A program made the position numbers and the translations under genes. The notes beneath the pieces are model-generated. The model was not told where the DNA came from. It did no database searches and saw only the letters and a list, made by a program, of their open reading frames with translations. This document shows, piece after piece, positions 35,891 through 45,851 of a stretch of DNA of 64,000 nucleotides. Origin of the DNA: Aeromonas veronii. Its GTDB lineage: Bacteria > Pseudomonadota > Gammaproteobacteria > Enterobacterales > Aeromonadaceae. How positions within the stretch are numbered: position 1 is the stretch's first letter; each line of letters opens with the position of its first letter. The DNA is taken from the NCBI RefSeq assembly GCF_040215105.1, contig NZ_CP157875.1:1789501-1853500 (forward strand). The letters are read 5' to 3'.

Positions 35891-37490
35891 ACAGTCCCTG
35901 ATAACTGCTATCCGGCCTCAGCTCCTGGGGCCTGGCGATGAGCCCTCCCTGCAACCCATCAGCGTACATGCCTTGCAGCAGCTCTTTCTGCGCCACCTCT
36001 TCCACTCCCTCCGCGATCACCAGGCAGTCCATGCGATGGCACATGTCGACGATCATCTGCACAAACTGCTGATTGGTGATGTCACGCTCCAGGGTACCGA
36101 GCAACAGGGGATCCAGCTTCACGTAATCCGGTCTGAGCTCATGAAGCAGGGTGAAGGAGTCCATCCCCTTGCCGAAGTTGCGAATGGCGGAGCGGCTGCC
36201 CTGGCGCCGCAGCAGCTCAAACAGTCGCTTGCCGCCGGCCAGGTTGTGTTTGAGCTGATCTTCGTCCAGAGCGAAGACCAGGTTGGCGCTGATGTTTCCA
36301 TCTTTTTGCAACTGGTGATCGAACCAGATCAGGAAGGCGCTATTTTGCAACAGAGCGCTGGAGAGGTTGATCCCCCAGCGATGGGATTGTTGATCGAAGG
36401 TGCGATAGTGGCGGATGACGTGGGTGATCAGCATCTGCTCGAGACGCATCAGCATGTCCAGCCGCTGCGCCATGGCAAACAGGGTATCGGTGGGAAACTG
36501 TATGCCTTCCCGGCTGCTGAAACGGGCGAAGACCTGCTGGTAGGGCACCATGTCCCGGTTGAGTGCCTGGATCGGCTGGTAGTTAAGGATGATGCGATCC
36601 GGTTGCGACAGCAGTTCATCCAGCACGCTTCTCCAGTGTTGCTGGCCGTGGAGACTGGCGTGATCATGCTGCTGGATGGCCCAGCCGTTGACGGTTTCGG
36701 TCTGGGCCCGGGCCAGGGCGAGATCGGCGCGGGAGAGGATTGCCTCAATGTTCTGGCTGCGGGATAACAGGGTGATCCCCGCATAGGCCACGTTCTCCAG
36801 CTCCCGCTCCCTATGGTAGTGGTCGAAGGCCCGCTTGAACTCCTGACCCAGCAGATGGGGGGGAATGTTGGCGTCGGCGGGGAGCAGCACCGCAAAGTCG
36901 GAGCCCGAGATGCGATAGACACGCTGCCCCTGAAAGCGGTTGATCACCAGATGGATGAGGGTGGCGATGTCCTTGATGTAGGCATCCCCGGACTGGAAGC
37001 CATATTGGGCATTGAGCCGGCCCAGCTCGGTGGCGCGGATCAGCACCAGGATCGAGGTCTGGGACTCCTCTTGTTGCAACCATTCGGTCAGATCCCGGCG
37101 GAAGGCGTGACGGTTGCCAAGCTGAGTCATCTCATCCCGGGTGGCCAGGGAATAGAGTTCGGTGATCTGGCGGCGGGCCTCTTCCTCGGCGTTGTTGAAG
37201 CTGGCGAGCAGCTGTTGCAGGGCCAGCCTGGCATGGGGGCTATCCAGTCTGGTGGGGTCCCGCAGTTGCAGTGCCTGCAGCCAGCGCTGCTCCCATCGCT
37301 CCAGCTCTACCTTGTGCAGGCGATGGGTGAGATAGAGCAGCAGGAAGAAGCCAACCACAGTACACAGCATGACCAGCAGCAGGGTGAGCGGCGGGATGGG
37401 GGGCGCCAGCAAGACCCCTTGCAGCATCAGCAGCGGCAGGGTGGCCATGGCGCCGACCAGCAGCAGCGTCCTCCCAGACTTGTTTGACAT
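35853..37490 (-). CDS. Membrane protein with degenerate GGDEF and EAL domains (CsrD-like)
   Basis: Two N-terminal TM segments (around residues 7-55) precede a GGDEF-type domain (DEMTQLGNRHAFRRDL) whose active-site motif reads SGSDF, and an EAL-type domain whose signature begins NYQPIQAL instead of E-x-L. Both changes make catalysis unlikely. A membrane protein with inactive GGDEF-EAL domains resembles CsrD/MshH, which promotes decay of Csr sRNAs, but identity is not proven. The ATG at 37490 (545 aa) has AAGGA at good spacing; an upstream in-frame ATG at 37571 lacks one. Confidence 0.85.
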   Translation of the reverse strand: MSNKSGRTLLLVGAMATLPLLMLQGVLLAPPIPPLTLLLVMLCTVVGFFLLLYLTHRLHKVELERWEQRWLQALQLRDPTRLDSPHARLALQQLLASFNNAEEEARRQITELYSLATRDEMTQLGNRHAFRRDLTEWLQQEESQTSILVLIRATELGRLNAQYGFQSGDAYIKDIATLIHLVINRFQGQRVYRISGSDFAVLLPADANIPPHLLGQEFKRAFDHYHRERELENVAYAGITLLSRSQNIEAILSRADLALARAQTETVNGWAIQQHDHASLHGQQHWRSVLDELLSQPDRIILNYQPIQALNRDMVPYQQVFARFSSREGIQFPTDTLFAMAQRLDMLMRLEQMLITHVIRHYRTFDQQSHRWGINLSSALLQNSAFLIWFDHQLQKDGNISANLVFALDEDQLKHNLAGGKRLFELLRRQGSRSAIRNFGKGMDSFTLLHELRPDYVKLDPLLLGTLERDITNQQFVQMIVDMCHRMDCLVIAEGVEEVAQKELLQGMYADGLQGGLIARPQELRPDSSYQGLFTGDVSTSTRSV

Positions 37491-37603
37491 CGGCGGGTCC
37501 TTGATGAAGTCGTCGTGGATCAATTCTAACCATGTGGTGAGCATAGTACTGATGGGCTTGTCAGCCCCCATGGAATGGGGGTTGCAATCCCATTAAATGT
37601 GAT

Positions 37604-37617
37604 TGAAAACACTTTCA
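37604..37617. promoter_or_regulatory. Possible Cra-like or other operator upstream of glgC
   Basis: Inverted repeat TGAAA-ACAC-TTTCA, ~60 nt before glgC. Symmetry is clear; the regulator is a guess. Confidence 0.3.
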
Positions 37618-37675
37618 TAACGGCTAAAAAAGGTGAATATGGGATGAAAACAGCAGCAACCAGGCCGAGGTATTT

Positions 37676-38950
37676 ATGCAACTAGAACCCGTCAACACAG
37701 CCAAAGCACGGCAGTTATTGAATCAGAGTATGGCCTTGGTGCTCGCGGGGGGGCGAGGGAGTCGCCTGAAGCAGCTGACCGACAACCGCGCCAAGCCGGC
37801 GGTCCACTTTGGTGGCAAGTTCCGCATCATCGATTTCGTGCTCTCCAACTGCATCAACTCCGGTATTCGCCGGGTGGGTGTGGTCACCCAGTACAAGTCC
37901 CACAGCCTGTTGCGCCACCTGCAATCGGGCTGGTCCTTCCTGCGCTACCAGATGAACGAGTTCATCGATCTTCTGCCCGCCCAGCAACGGGTGGACGAGG
38001 TGCACTGGTATCGCGGTACCGCCGATGCCATCTATCAGAACGTCGACATCATCCGTGACTACGGCCCCAAGTACATCGTCGTGCTGGCGGGGGATCACAT
38101 CTACAAGATGGACTATGCCGCCATGCTGCTCGATCATGTGCGCCTCGGCGCCAAGGTGACCGTGGCCTGCATCGAGGTACCGCGCTGTGAAGCCTCCGCC
38201 TTCGGGGTGATGGACATCGACGAGCAGCGCAAGATCCGCGCCTTCGTGGAGAAACCGGCCAACCCGCCCGCCATGCCGGGGCGCGATGACCTCTCCCTCG
38301 CCTCCATGGGGATTTACATCTTCGAGGCGGAGTATCTCTATCAGCTGCTGGAGGAGGACATCCACAACCAGGAGTCCAAGCATGACTTTGGCATGGACGT
38401 GATCCCGCGTATCGTGGGGGAGGGCAAGGCATTCGCCCACCCCTTCAGCATGTCCTGCGTGGGGGCCAAGGAGGGGGTGAAACCCTACTGGCGCGATGTG
38501 GGAACCCTGGATTCGTTCTGGGAGGCGAACATGGATCTCGCCTCCGTGGTGCCCGAGCTCGACATCTATGACGAGAACTGGCCCATCTGGACCAGTCAGA
38601 ACATGGCCCCTCCCGCCAAGTTCGTGCAGGACAGAAACGGCCAGCACGGCATGACCATCAACTCCATGTTCGCCGGCGGCTCCATCGTCAGTGGCTCCTT
38701 CGTACTGAACTCGGTGCTCTTCACCAATGTGCGGGTGCACTCCTTCTGTACCCTGGATCAGGCCATCATCTTCCCCGGGGTCGAGATAGGCGCCGGTTGT
38801 CGTCTGCGTCGGGTGGTGGTGGACAAGGGCTGCAAGCTGCCGGATGGCCTGGTGGTGGGGGAGAACGCGGATGAGGATAATCGCCGCTTCTACCGCTCGG
38901 AGCAGGGCATCGTACTGGTGACCAAGGAGATGCTGGCCAAGCTGGGGTAA
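37676..38950 (+). CDS. glgC: Glucose-1-phosphate adenylyltransferase
   Basis: GlgC makes ADP-glucose for glycogen synthesis. The 424-aa protein has the nucleotide-binding [45 protein letters not shown], and the C-terminal left-handed beta-helix domain ([19 protein letters not shown]). Length is near the family norm. glgA, glgB and glgP are not adjacent, so it is a detached copy or a lone locus. It ends at an intrinsic terminator. Confidence 0.96.
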   Translation: MQLEPVNTAKARQLLNQSMALVLAGGRGSRLKQLTDNRAKPAVHFGGKFRIIDFVLSNCINSGIRRVGVVTQYKSHSLLRHLQSGWSFLRYQMNEFIDLLPAQQRVDEVHWYRGTADAIYQNVDIIRDYGPKYIVVLAGDHIYKMDYAAMLLDHVRLGAKVTVACIEVPRCEASAFGVMDIDEQRKIRAFVEKPANPPAMPGRDDLSLASMGIYIFEAEYLYQLLEEDIHNQESKHDFGMDVIPRIVGEGKAFAHPFSMSCVGAKEGVKPYWRDVGTLDSFWEANMDLASVVPELDIYDENWPIWTSQNMAPPAKFVQDRNGQHGMTINSMFAGGSIVSGSFVLNSVLFTNVRVHSFCTLDQAIIFPGVEIGAGCRLRRVVVDKGCKLPDGLVVGENADEDNRRFYRSEQGIVLVTKEMLAKLG

Positions 38951-38982
38951 TCGAGGCCCGATCAGCAAAACGAAGCAAAACA

Positions 38983-39010
38983 AAAGGGAGCCGCGAGGGC
39001 TCCCTTTTTC
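38983..39010 (+). terminator. Intrinsic terminator after glgC
   Basis: Stem AAAGGGAGC / GCTCCCTTT with a 7-nt loop and T5; could also serve the convergent gene. Confidence 0.85.
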
Positions 39011-39042
39011 ATGGGTCAGCGGCTGACCCGTTTGCTGATGCG

Positions 39043-41040
39043 TTATTCGCTCACGACGGCCTTGCCGGCCATCACCATGGCGGTGCCGTGCTTGCCACCG
39101 GCGGCGGTCACTTGCGGAACGCCATCTTCGTCGGTGTCATGGCTGGCGCCGTCGATGACGTTTTCACCGGAATCACCGATCCACTCGGCCATCTGCATGC
39201 CGCCGTTGACGGTGCCGCGGAACCAGCTCACATAACGTTGCGTGAGATGGGCCAGCTCCAGCTCGGGTGCCTTCTCGGCGCCTTCGTTGCGCAGGTTCAG
39301 CATGGCGGAGCGCAGGGCGCCGGAGATGGCGGCCTGGGTCCAGGGGGTGTATTCACCCTGCTTGTCCGCGAGCCAGGTGCCGGCCTTGACGTTGAAGAAG
39401 GCCTTGTCGGTAGCGATGAAGAGATCGCGCGCAGCAGTACGGTACTTGGCGTCCGAGGTAGCCAGGAAGGCTGCGGTCAGGCCACGGATGGCGGCGAACT
39501 GGGTCTCGATGGACTGACCCGCATCAGCCTTGCCACCAAGAGTAAGACCGTCGTGCAGCAGACCGTTCTTGCCCTTGAGCTGGGCGAGCAGGAAGTCGGC
39601 CTGCTGGCGGACGATCGCGAGAGCCTGCTGGCCCTGGGCGGTCTTGAGGTTCAACTCGCCGTTGTCACCGGCGGCGTAGCCGACCGGCAGCGCATCCTGG
39701 GCGCGCTGGAAGATCTGCAGGGCGACCAGGCTGTAGGCGGCGTCGAAGGTCGTGACGTGCTTGCCCTGTTTGCCGGCCTGCCAGCTGTCCACCAGGGTAC
39801 CGGCCTTGGCATCGAAGTGCAGGGCATTGAGGTTCTTGAACACCATACCGGAGAGGTTCAGGGCCAGGGAGAAGGCATCGTCACCGGCGACCAGCTTGGC
39901 GGCGTCGCTACTCTTGTTGGCGGCCGGTGCTGCGGCGAAGGGGGCACCGTCAAACACGGCGTGGAAGGCTGGGTTCTGGTTGGTGTTGGCGCTGCGCTGA
40001 TCGCTGAAGGCATAGAACTCGGACAGGGGCCAGAGCAGCATCCAGGCATCCCGCAGTTGAGCGGAACCATCCACCACATCCAGTTTGCCGATGGCACCCA
40101 CCTCGTTCTTGGTGGTCTCGGTCACTTTCACCTGATGGGGGAAGTAGACCACGCCCTTGGCCGGATCGTACTGGGGGCTTATCTTGGCGCCGAGCTGCTT
40201 GCCGTCAAAGCCAAGCTGACTCTGCAGGATGCTCAGCTTGTCGATGGACTGCTCGGTCAGCATCATGCCGTTGAAGCCGTCGGCCGCGGAGACGCCGAGC
40301 TTGTGCTTGCCATCCTGATCCATGGTGGATGAGGCCGCTTCCACTTCTTCATCGCTCTCGGCCACGTGCATGCCGCCGAGGAAGTCCTGGGACCACATTA
40401 CTTCCTTGAGCAGAATGCCGCCCACGGCCGCCGGGTTCAGCAGGTTGTCGGAGCCGCTCCAGCGCAGGGTGGCGTAGTCACGGAAATAGGCGGGAACCTG
40501 GGTCTTGACCGCTTTCTCGACGCCCTTGGCGGTCTTGATGGTGACCTGATCGCCGTTGACCGGGGTGGTGTTGACCGCCTGGGCAAATTCTGGGTTGGCG
40601 GAGGCGTAGGGCAGGGAGAGAGGATACATGCCTTGCGGCACTTCGTCGGCGGGGAAGCCGACGGCCTCGGCCATGGCCAGCACGCGCTTGCCAAGGTCTG
40701 CCAGGGTGCCGCCGCGGGCCAGGTTTTGCGGCCCGTTGACTAGGTGAGGACCCATGCCGGACTGATAGTTCAGGGCGTACATGGCCTCTTCGGAATACTC
40801 ATAGGATTCGATGCCGGAGGCAAAGTCGAAGGGGGTGGGTTCGTCGGCGCGGTTGGCATCCAGCACGTCCAGATCCAGGCCCAGCGCCTCGGCAAGGGGC
40901 TCGCCGGAGAGCTCGAATTCGGTGTAAGCCAGCATGCTGGCGGCGGTGTGGAAGGTCTTGTCCTCGACCTTGACGGCGGCCTGTGCGGCGGTGCCGATCA
41001 ATGCGCAGGCAATCGCCTGCACCAGTACGGTTTTTCTCAT
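39043..41040 (-). CDS. Large secreted protein of unknown function, probably iron-regulated
   Basis: The 665-aa protein starts with a classical Sec signal peptide (MRKTVLVQAIACALIGTAAQA, cut before AVKV) and has no further TM segments or cysteines forming heme motifs. I do not recognise its domain. The sequence is rich in Ala, Leu and Asp, with repeated-looking helical segments (QRAQDALPVGYAAG, IVRQQADFLLAQLKG). The upstream region carries a Fur-like inverted repeat and the siderophore cluster begins ~1 kb away, suggesting a role in iron acquisition. ATG 41040 is preferred for the signal peptide and AAGGAC upstream; ATG 41055 would add five residues. Confidence 0.8.
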   Translation of the reverse strand: MRKTVLVQAIACALIGTAAQAAVKVEDKTFHTAASMLAYTEFELSGEPLAEALGLDLDVLDANRADEPTPFDFASGIESYEYSEEAMYALNYQSGMGPHLVNGPQNLARGGTLADLGKRVLAMAEAVGFPADEVPQGMYPLSLPYASANPEFAQAVNTTPVNGDQVTIKTAKGVEKAVKTQVPAYFRDYATLRWSGSDNLLNPAAVGGILLKEVMWSQDFLGGMHVAESDEEVEAASSTMDQDGKHKLGVSAADGFNGMMLTEQSIDKLSILQSQLGFDGKQLGAKISPQYDPAKGVVYFPHQVKVTETTKNEVGAIGKLDVVDGSAQLRDAWMLLWPLSEFYAFSDQRSANTNQNPAFHAVFDGAPFAAAPAANKSSDAAKLVAGDDAFSLALNLSGMVFKNLNALHFDAKAGTLVDSWQAGKQGKHVTTFDAAYSLVALQIFQRAQDALPVGYAAGDNGELNLKTAQGQQALAIVRQQADFLLAQLKGKNGLLHDGLTLGGKADAGQSIETQFAAIRGLTAAFLATSDAKYRTAARDLFIATDKAFFNVKAGTWLADKQGEYTPWTQAAISGALRSAMLNLRNEGAEKAPELELAHLTQRYVSWFRGTVNGGMQMAEWIGDSGENVIDGASHDTDEDGVPQVTAAGGKHGTAMVMAGKAVVSE

Positions 41041-41076
41041 GTCCTTTTCACCCATATGTTTGATTTTATTATGACG

Positions 41077-41099
41077 ATTCTCAAAATCTAAATGAGAAT
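41077..41099. promoter_or_regulatory. Fur-like inverted repeat upstream of the secreted protein
   Basis: Arms ATTCTCA (41077-41083) and TGAGAAT (41093-41099), resembling Fur half-sites, ~37 nt before the start codon. The 9-nt spacing is not the standard 7-1-7. Confidence 0.5.
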
Positions 41100-41187
41100 G
41101 GTGTGCATTATGGGCCAAAGGGAGGGGCTTGAGAAGAAAAAAGCCGCACCTTGGAGGAAGGGGAGAAGGCAGATGCGGCGATGAGTA

Positions 41188-41742
41188 TTACATCAATTTG
41201 AAGGGGATCACCAGGCGTCCCGGCTCCACCTTGAGGGCTTCGACCTTGTCCTTGATCCGGGCCTCGTTCTGGCGGTTGCCATCGAGTCGATAGACGGGAG
41301 TCTGGGAGAGGAACAGGGAGAGGGACTGGTTGAACGTGGGCAGCAGCGGGGTGAGGGCGGCGCCCACATCGGCCGGCTCTGTCTTGACCGAAATAAGCTC
41401 CAGATCCCGCAGATAGATGGCGCCCTGATCCGCCACATAATCCGGCCGGGCACTCAGGGAGAGGCGCACCTTCATCTGCTGGCTGCCGAGAGGGCTGGCG
41501 ACTTGCAGATCCCCGGCGGCATCCAGTTCAACCCTGTCGCTGCGGGTACGGCCGATGCGGCTGGTGAGATCGTCCAGGCTGATCCGGCTCGACATGATCC
41601 CCGGGATGCCGATCTCTTTCTGGAAGGCGACTCTCTCCTTGAGGTACTGGTTTATCTCGCTCTCGCTGACGCTGTATTGGGTCAGGGAGGAGCAGGCCGC
41701 GAGCAGCAGGGCAAAGGGGAGCAATAACAGATGCTTGAGCAT
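41188..41742 (-). CDS. DUF1439 (YceB-like) lipoprotein
   Basis: The 184-aa protein has a lipobox signal (LLLAAC at Cys17), so it is probably anchored to a membrane facing the periplasm. The body (INQYLKERVAFQKEIGIPGIMSSRISLDDLTSRIG) matches DUF1439 family lipoproteins such as YceB, whose role is unclear. It points away from the amo operon; 320 nt separate them. Confidence 0.85.
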   Translation of the reverse strand: MLKHLLLLPFALLLAACSSLTQYSVSESEINQYLKERVAFQKEIGIPGIMSSRISLDDLTSRIGRTRSDRVELDAAGDLQVASPLGSQQMKVRLSLSARPDYVADQGAIYLRDLELISVKTEPADVGAALTPLLPTFNQSLSLFLSQTPVYRLDGNRQNEARIKDKVEALKVEPGRLVIPFKLM

Positions 41743-41972
41743 GAAAGGTTTCCATCAACGGGACGACAACGGGTGATGGCGCCATCTTAGGGGCAAAGCG
41801 GGTCGATCGCCAGTCCGGCACCGGGATCCCGTTTCTGTCGCATCCCCCATATGGGGCTAGCAATCTGCGGTCATCCAAGTAACCCGCGTGAGGCCAACCA
41901 CGCCAGGCCAGTGCTGGCTTGAACCCGCCAATATCCACAATCAGACTCCAGTTTTAGCACCGAAAAATCCCC

Positions 41973-42002
41973 TTGACCGGTTTCTTTCGGGACGAGTATT
42001 TT
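41973..42002 (+). promoter_or_regulatory. Sigma-70 promoter of the amo operon
   Basis: TTGACC, 18-bp spacer, TATTTT. Expected start near 42009, so the Fur box at 42022-42036 would cover the early transcribed region. Confidence 0.55.
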
Positions 42003-42021
42003 ACCGCCGCTCAAAAGCAAT

Positions 42022-42036
42022 TGATAACGATTATCA
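42022..42036. promoter_or_regulatory. Fur box of the amo operon
   Basis: TGATAACGATTATCA matches the 7-1-7 Fur palindrome TGATAATnATTATCA at 13 of 14 positions, 26 nt before the amoC start codon. Confidence 0.9.
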
Positions 42037-42062
42037 TTTTGAATCATCTTTGAGGGTGTAGC

Positions 42063-43226
42063 GTGAATACTCTAGTAATGGAAGATGGTGCGCCAGCCGA
42101 GGCCGGATCCCCGCCCGATTTCTTGTTTACCTCTAGTCAGGGCTGCATTCGCGCCTTTGATCTCGGCCAACCCATCAGCACCCCCGCCTGTGAATGGTCC
42201 CTGCTCGAGCGGCAGATAGTGCAAGCGCTGGGGGCAGCCGAGGCAGCCGGTCAGCACAACCCGCTGCTCATCGGTGCCTTCGCCTTCGATCCCGCCGAAG
42301 CCTCTTGTCTTTATGTTCCCGGCCGCTACGAGCGGGGGGAGCGACATACCCCGGCAGCCAGCCTGCCCGAGCACAATCAGGTGATCTCGGTGCAGAGCAC
42401 GCCGGCTGCGGCCGAGTTCAAGGCCTCGGTGAATTCCGCCCTGAATGCCTTTGCCGAGGGGCGCCTCGCCAAGGTCGTGCTGTCGCGCAAACTCTCCCTG
42501 CAACTGAGCAGACCGGCGGATCCCCAGCAGGTGCTGGCTCGCCTGATGACCCAGAACCCCAATGCCTTCCACTTCTCCCTGCCGCTTGGTCAGGAGCGCC
42601 GCCTGCTTGGTGCGAGCCCTGAATTGCTGCTGCGGGTGAGCGAGGGGGAGGTCTTCACCCATCCTCTGGCTGGCTCTGCCAAGCGTGGCAGCGAACCGGC
42701 GCAGGATGAGGCGGTGGCCCGGGCGCTGCTGGCGTCACGCAAGGATCAGCACGAGCACAAGCTGGTGATCGACGAGATCCGTCGGGTGCTGGCTCCTCAC
42801 TGCCGGGAGCTGGCCATTCCGGCCGAGCCTTCCCTGATGAGCACGGATACCCTCTGGCATCTGGGTACCCCCATCGCGGGCCAGTTGCACGGGGAGCAGG
42901 CGTCTGTGCTGTCGCTCGCCTGCCAGCTCCATCCCACCCCGGCCCTGTGCGGTTATCCGACGGCGCTGGCCCGCCAGTTCATCCGCGAGCAGGAGCCCTT
43001 CCGGCGCGCCCTGTTCAGCGGCATCGTCGGCTGGTGTGACAGCCAGGGCAACGGCGAGTGGGCCGTGGTGATCCGCTGCGGTGTGCTGGATGGTCATCAT
43101 GTGGAGCTGTTTGCCGGTGCCGGCATAGTCGCAGGCTCGGATCCCGCCATGGAGTGGGCCGAGACCGGCACCAAGCTCGGCACCATGCTCAAGGCCCTGG
43201 GGCTGGGCACCGAGGTGGCCCTATGA
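42063..43226 (+). CDS. amoC: AmoC, isochorismate synthase
   Basis: AmoC (EntC family, 387 aa) converts chorismate to isochorismate, the first step to 2,3-dihydroxybenzoate. Diagnostic segments are [43 protein letters not shown] and the C-terminal [26 protein letters not shown]. Translation starts at GTG 42063 with GAGG upstream; ATG 42078 is a weaker choice. First gene of the Fur-controlled amo operon, overlapping amoE by 4 nt. Confidence 0.94.
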   Translation: MNTLVMEDGAPAEAGSPPDFLFTSSQGCIRAFDLGQPISTPACEWSLLERQIVQALGAAEAAGQHNPLLIGAFAFDPAEASCLYVPGRYERGERHTPAASLPEHNQVISVQSTPAAAEFKASVNSALNAFAEGRLAKVVLSRKLSLQLSRPADPQQVLARLMTQNPNAFHFSLPLGQERRLLGASPELLLRVSEGEVFTHPLAGSAKRGSEPAQDEAVARALLASRKDQHEHKLVIDEIRRVLAPHCRELAIPAEPSLMSTDTLWHLGTPIAGQLHGEQASVLSLACQLHPTPALCGYPTALARQFIREQEPFRRALFSGIVGWCDSQGNGEWAVVIRCGVLDGHHVELFAGAGIVAGSDPAMEWAETGTKLGTMLKALGLGTEVAL

Positions 43227-44887
43227 CCAGGACTCACCGTTTTCTGCCCTATAGCCGCTGGCCAGCCGCGCTGGCCGAAGCTTACCGTGCCAAGGGGTAT
43301 TGGCAGTGCGAACCCCTGACCGCCATGCTGACGCGCCAGTGCGAGCTGGCACCGGCCGCCACGGCCGTCATCTGCGGTGAGCGCCGCTTCACCTATGGGG
43401 AGCTGGACGCAGGCTCGACCCGGCTGGCGGCGCGCCTCGCCCGTCATGGCTTCCAGGTGGGCGACACCGCCCTGGTGCAGTTGCCGAACGTGGCCGAGTT
43501 CTATCTGGTGTTCTTCGCCCTGCTCAAAGTCGGCATAGCGCCGGTCAATGCACTGTTTAGCCACAACCGGCTGGAGCTTGCCGCTTATGCCGAGCAGATA
43601 AAGCCCCGCCTGTTCATCGGATCCTTGGCTCACCCTCTGTTCGAAACAGGGGCTCGCGAGAGCGAGCTGCTGACACAGATGGGTGCCGAACTGGTGTTGC
43701 TGGATGGGGACGAGGGTGAGTTGGGGCTGACCCATTGGTTGGCCGCGCAAGATGAGATGACGCCGGTGACATTTGGCCCGAGCCCGGCGGACGAAGTGGC
43801 CTTCTTCCAGCTCTCCGGCGGCAGCACCGGTACCCCCAAGCTCATCCCCCGTACCCACGATGACTACTACTACAGCGTGCGCAGAAGCAACGAGATCTGC
43901 GAGCTCGGTCCCCATACCCGTTACCTCTGCGCCCTGCCGGCTCCCCACAACTTCCCCTTGAGTTCCCCCGGTGCCCTGGGGGTGTTCGACGCAGGGGGCG
44001 CCGTGGTGCTGGCGCACGACCCCAGCCCCATCAGCTGCTTCCCGTTGATTGCGCGCCACCAGGTCAACCTCTGCTCCCTGGTACCACCGGCTGTCAGCCT
44101 GTGGCTGCAGGCCGCCGAGGCCGACCCGTCCGTGCGGACTCAGCTCGCGAGCCTCTCATTGTTGCAGGTGGGCGGTGCCAAGCTCGGTGAAGCGGTGGCG
44201 AGAAAGATAGCGCCACTGCTCGGCTGCCGTTTGCAGCAGGTGTTCGGCATGGCCGAAGGGCTGGTGAACTACACCCGGCTCGATGACCCGGACGAGAAGG
44301 TAGTCCACACCCAGGGTTGCCCCATGAGCCCGGACGACGAGGTGAGGGTGCTGGATGAAGAGGGCAACCCGGTCGCCCAGGGGCAGCCCGGCGCCCTGCA
44401 CACCCGTGGTCCCTACACCTTCCGTGGCTACTACCAGAGCCCGGCTCACAACGCCCGGGTGTTCGATGCCGATGGCTTCTACTGCTCGGGAGATCTGGTG
44501 GTACAGGATGCCGATGGCTACCTCACCGTGGTGGGGCGTCAGAAGGATCAGATCAACCGGGGCGGCGAGAAGATAGCGGCGGAGGAAGTTGAAAATCAGC
44601 TGCTGCACCACCCGGCCATCACCCAGGTGGCCCTGGTCTCCATGCCGGACAGCACCATGGGGGAGAAGAGCTGCGCCTTCATCGTCGCCACCGAACCCGG
44701 CCTCAAGGCGCTGGCCTTGCGCAAGTTCTTGCGCTCGCGCGGGGTGGCGGAATTCAAGCTGCCGGATCGTTTCGAGATCCTCGACGCCCTGCCCATGACG
44801 GCGGTGGGCAAGATAGACAAGAAAGGATTGCGCGAGCGCATCGCGCACTCCCTTGCAGGCGACAGCCTGCCGATGACAACAGTTTAA
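43223..44887 (+). CDS. amoE: AmoE, 2,3-dihydroxybenzoate-AMP ligase
   Basis: AmoE (EntE family, 554 aa) activates 2,3-DHB as the adenylate and loads it on the aryl-carrier domain of AmoB. The adenylation motif is [23 protein letters not shown]; the C-terminal part has [38 protein letters not shown]. Start ATG 43223 overlaps the amoC stop (ATGA). Confidence 0.95.
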   Translation: MTRTHRFLPYSRWPAALAEAYRAKGYWQCEPLTAMLTRQCELAPAATAVICGERRFTYGELDAGSTRLAARLARHGFQVGDTALVQLPNVAEFYLVFFALLKVGIAPVNALFSHNRLELAAYAEQIKPRLFIGSLAHPLFETGARESELLTQMGAELVLLDGDEGELGLTHWLAAQDEMTPVTFGPSPADEVAFFQLSGGSTGTPKLIPRTHDDYYYSVRRSNEICELGPHTRYLCALPAPHNFPLSSPGALGVFDAGGAVVLAHDPSPISCFPLIARHQVNLCSLVPPAVSLWLQAAEADPSVRTQLASLSLLQVGGAKLGEAVARKIAPLLGCRLQQVFGMAEGLVNYTRLDDPDEKVVHTQGCPMSPDDEVRVLDEEGNPVAQGQPGALHTRGPYTFRGYYQSPAHNARVFDADGFYCSGDLVVQDADGYLTVVGRQKDQINRGGEKIAAEEVENQLLHHPAITQVALVSMPDSTMGEKSCAFIVATEPGLKALALRKFLRSRGVAEFKLPDRFEILDALPMTAVGKIDKKGLRERIAHSLAGDSLPMTTV

Positions 44888-44909
44888 AACTAAAAGGAAT
44901 CATGACGTT

Positions 44910-45851
44910 ATGGCTATCCCAACCCTGAACAACTACGCCATGCCCAGCCAATGGAAGGAGAACAAGGTCAGCTGGACCCTGGATCCCAAACGCGCTGCCC
45001 TGCTCATTCACGACATGCAGGAGTACTTCACCGCGTTTTATGGCGAGAACAGCCCGCTGATCGCCGCCCTGACCGAACGTCTGGTGGCGGTGCGCCGTCA
45101 CTGCAAGGCCCTCGGCATCCCCGTCTACTACACCGCCCAGCCCAAGGATCAGGCCCCCGAAGACAGGGCCCTGCTCAACGACATGTGGGGCCCGGGCCTG
45201 AACAAGCGCCCCGAGCAACAACAGGTGGTTGCCCCCCTGCGCCCGGAGAGCGACGACGTGGTGCTGGTCAAGTGGCGCTACAGCGCCTTCCAGCGCTCCG
45301 AATTTGAACAACTGCTGAAAGATCAGGGGCGGGATCAGCTGATCATCGGCGGCATCTACGGTCACATCGGCTGCATGATGACCGCCTGTGACGCCTTCAT
45401 GCGCGACATCCAGCCTTTCTTCCTGGCGGACGGGGTGGCGGACTTCTCTCTCGCCGATCACCAGATGGCGCTGGACTATGTGGCGACCCGTTGCGGCAAG
45501 GTGATCCCCTGCGAAGAGGTGCTGGCCATGGCGGCGCCCAAGACAGTGGTTGCCAAGGCAGGTCAAGCCGAAGGGCAGAATCCGTTGCTGAACTCTTTGT
45601 TAACCTATGAGGGGCTCAAGGCCCGGCTGCTGAGCCACATCGACGAGGAGGAGGACGAGTTCGACGCGGACGAGAACCTCATCGACTACGGCCTGGACTC
45701 GGTACGCATCATGGCCCTGCTCACCGAATGGCGCGTCGCCGGGGTGGAGCTCGGCTTCGTGGATCTCGCCAAGAAGCCGACCCTGAACGGTTGGTGGCGG
45801 TTAATCGAACAGAAGCTGGCGGAGCAACAGACCCTGGAGGTGGCACAATGA
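44910..45851 (+). CDS. amoB: AmoB, isochorismatase with aryl-carrier domain
   Basis: AmoB (EntB family, 313 aa) is bifunctional. The N-terminal isochorismatase ([48 protein letters not shown]) cleaves isochorismate. The C-terminal ~70 residues are an aryl-carrier protein with the phosphopantetheine Ser in [10 protein letters not shown], to be loaded with DHB by AmoE. Its stop overlaps the amoF start by 4 nt (ATGA). Confidence 0.95.
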   Translation: MAIPTLNNYAMPSQWKENKVSWTLDPKRAALLIHDMQEYFTAFYGENSPLIAALTERLVAVRRHCKALGIPVYYTAQPKDQAPEDRALLNDMWGPGLNKRPEQQQVVAPLRPESDDVVLVKWRYSAFQRSEFEQLLKDQGRDQLIIGGIYGHIGCMMTACDAFMRDIQPFFLADGVADFSLADHQMALDYVATRCGKVIPCEEVLAMAAPKTVVAKAGQAEGQNPLLNSLLTYEGLKARLLSHIDEEEDEFDADENLIDYGLDSVRIMALLTEWRVAGVELGFVDLAKKPTLNGWWRLIEQKLAEQQTLEVAQ

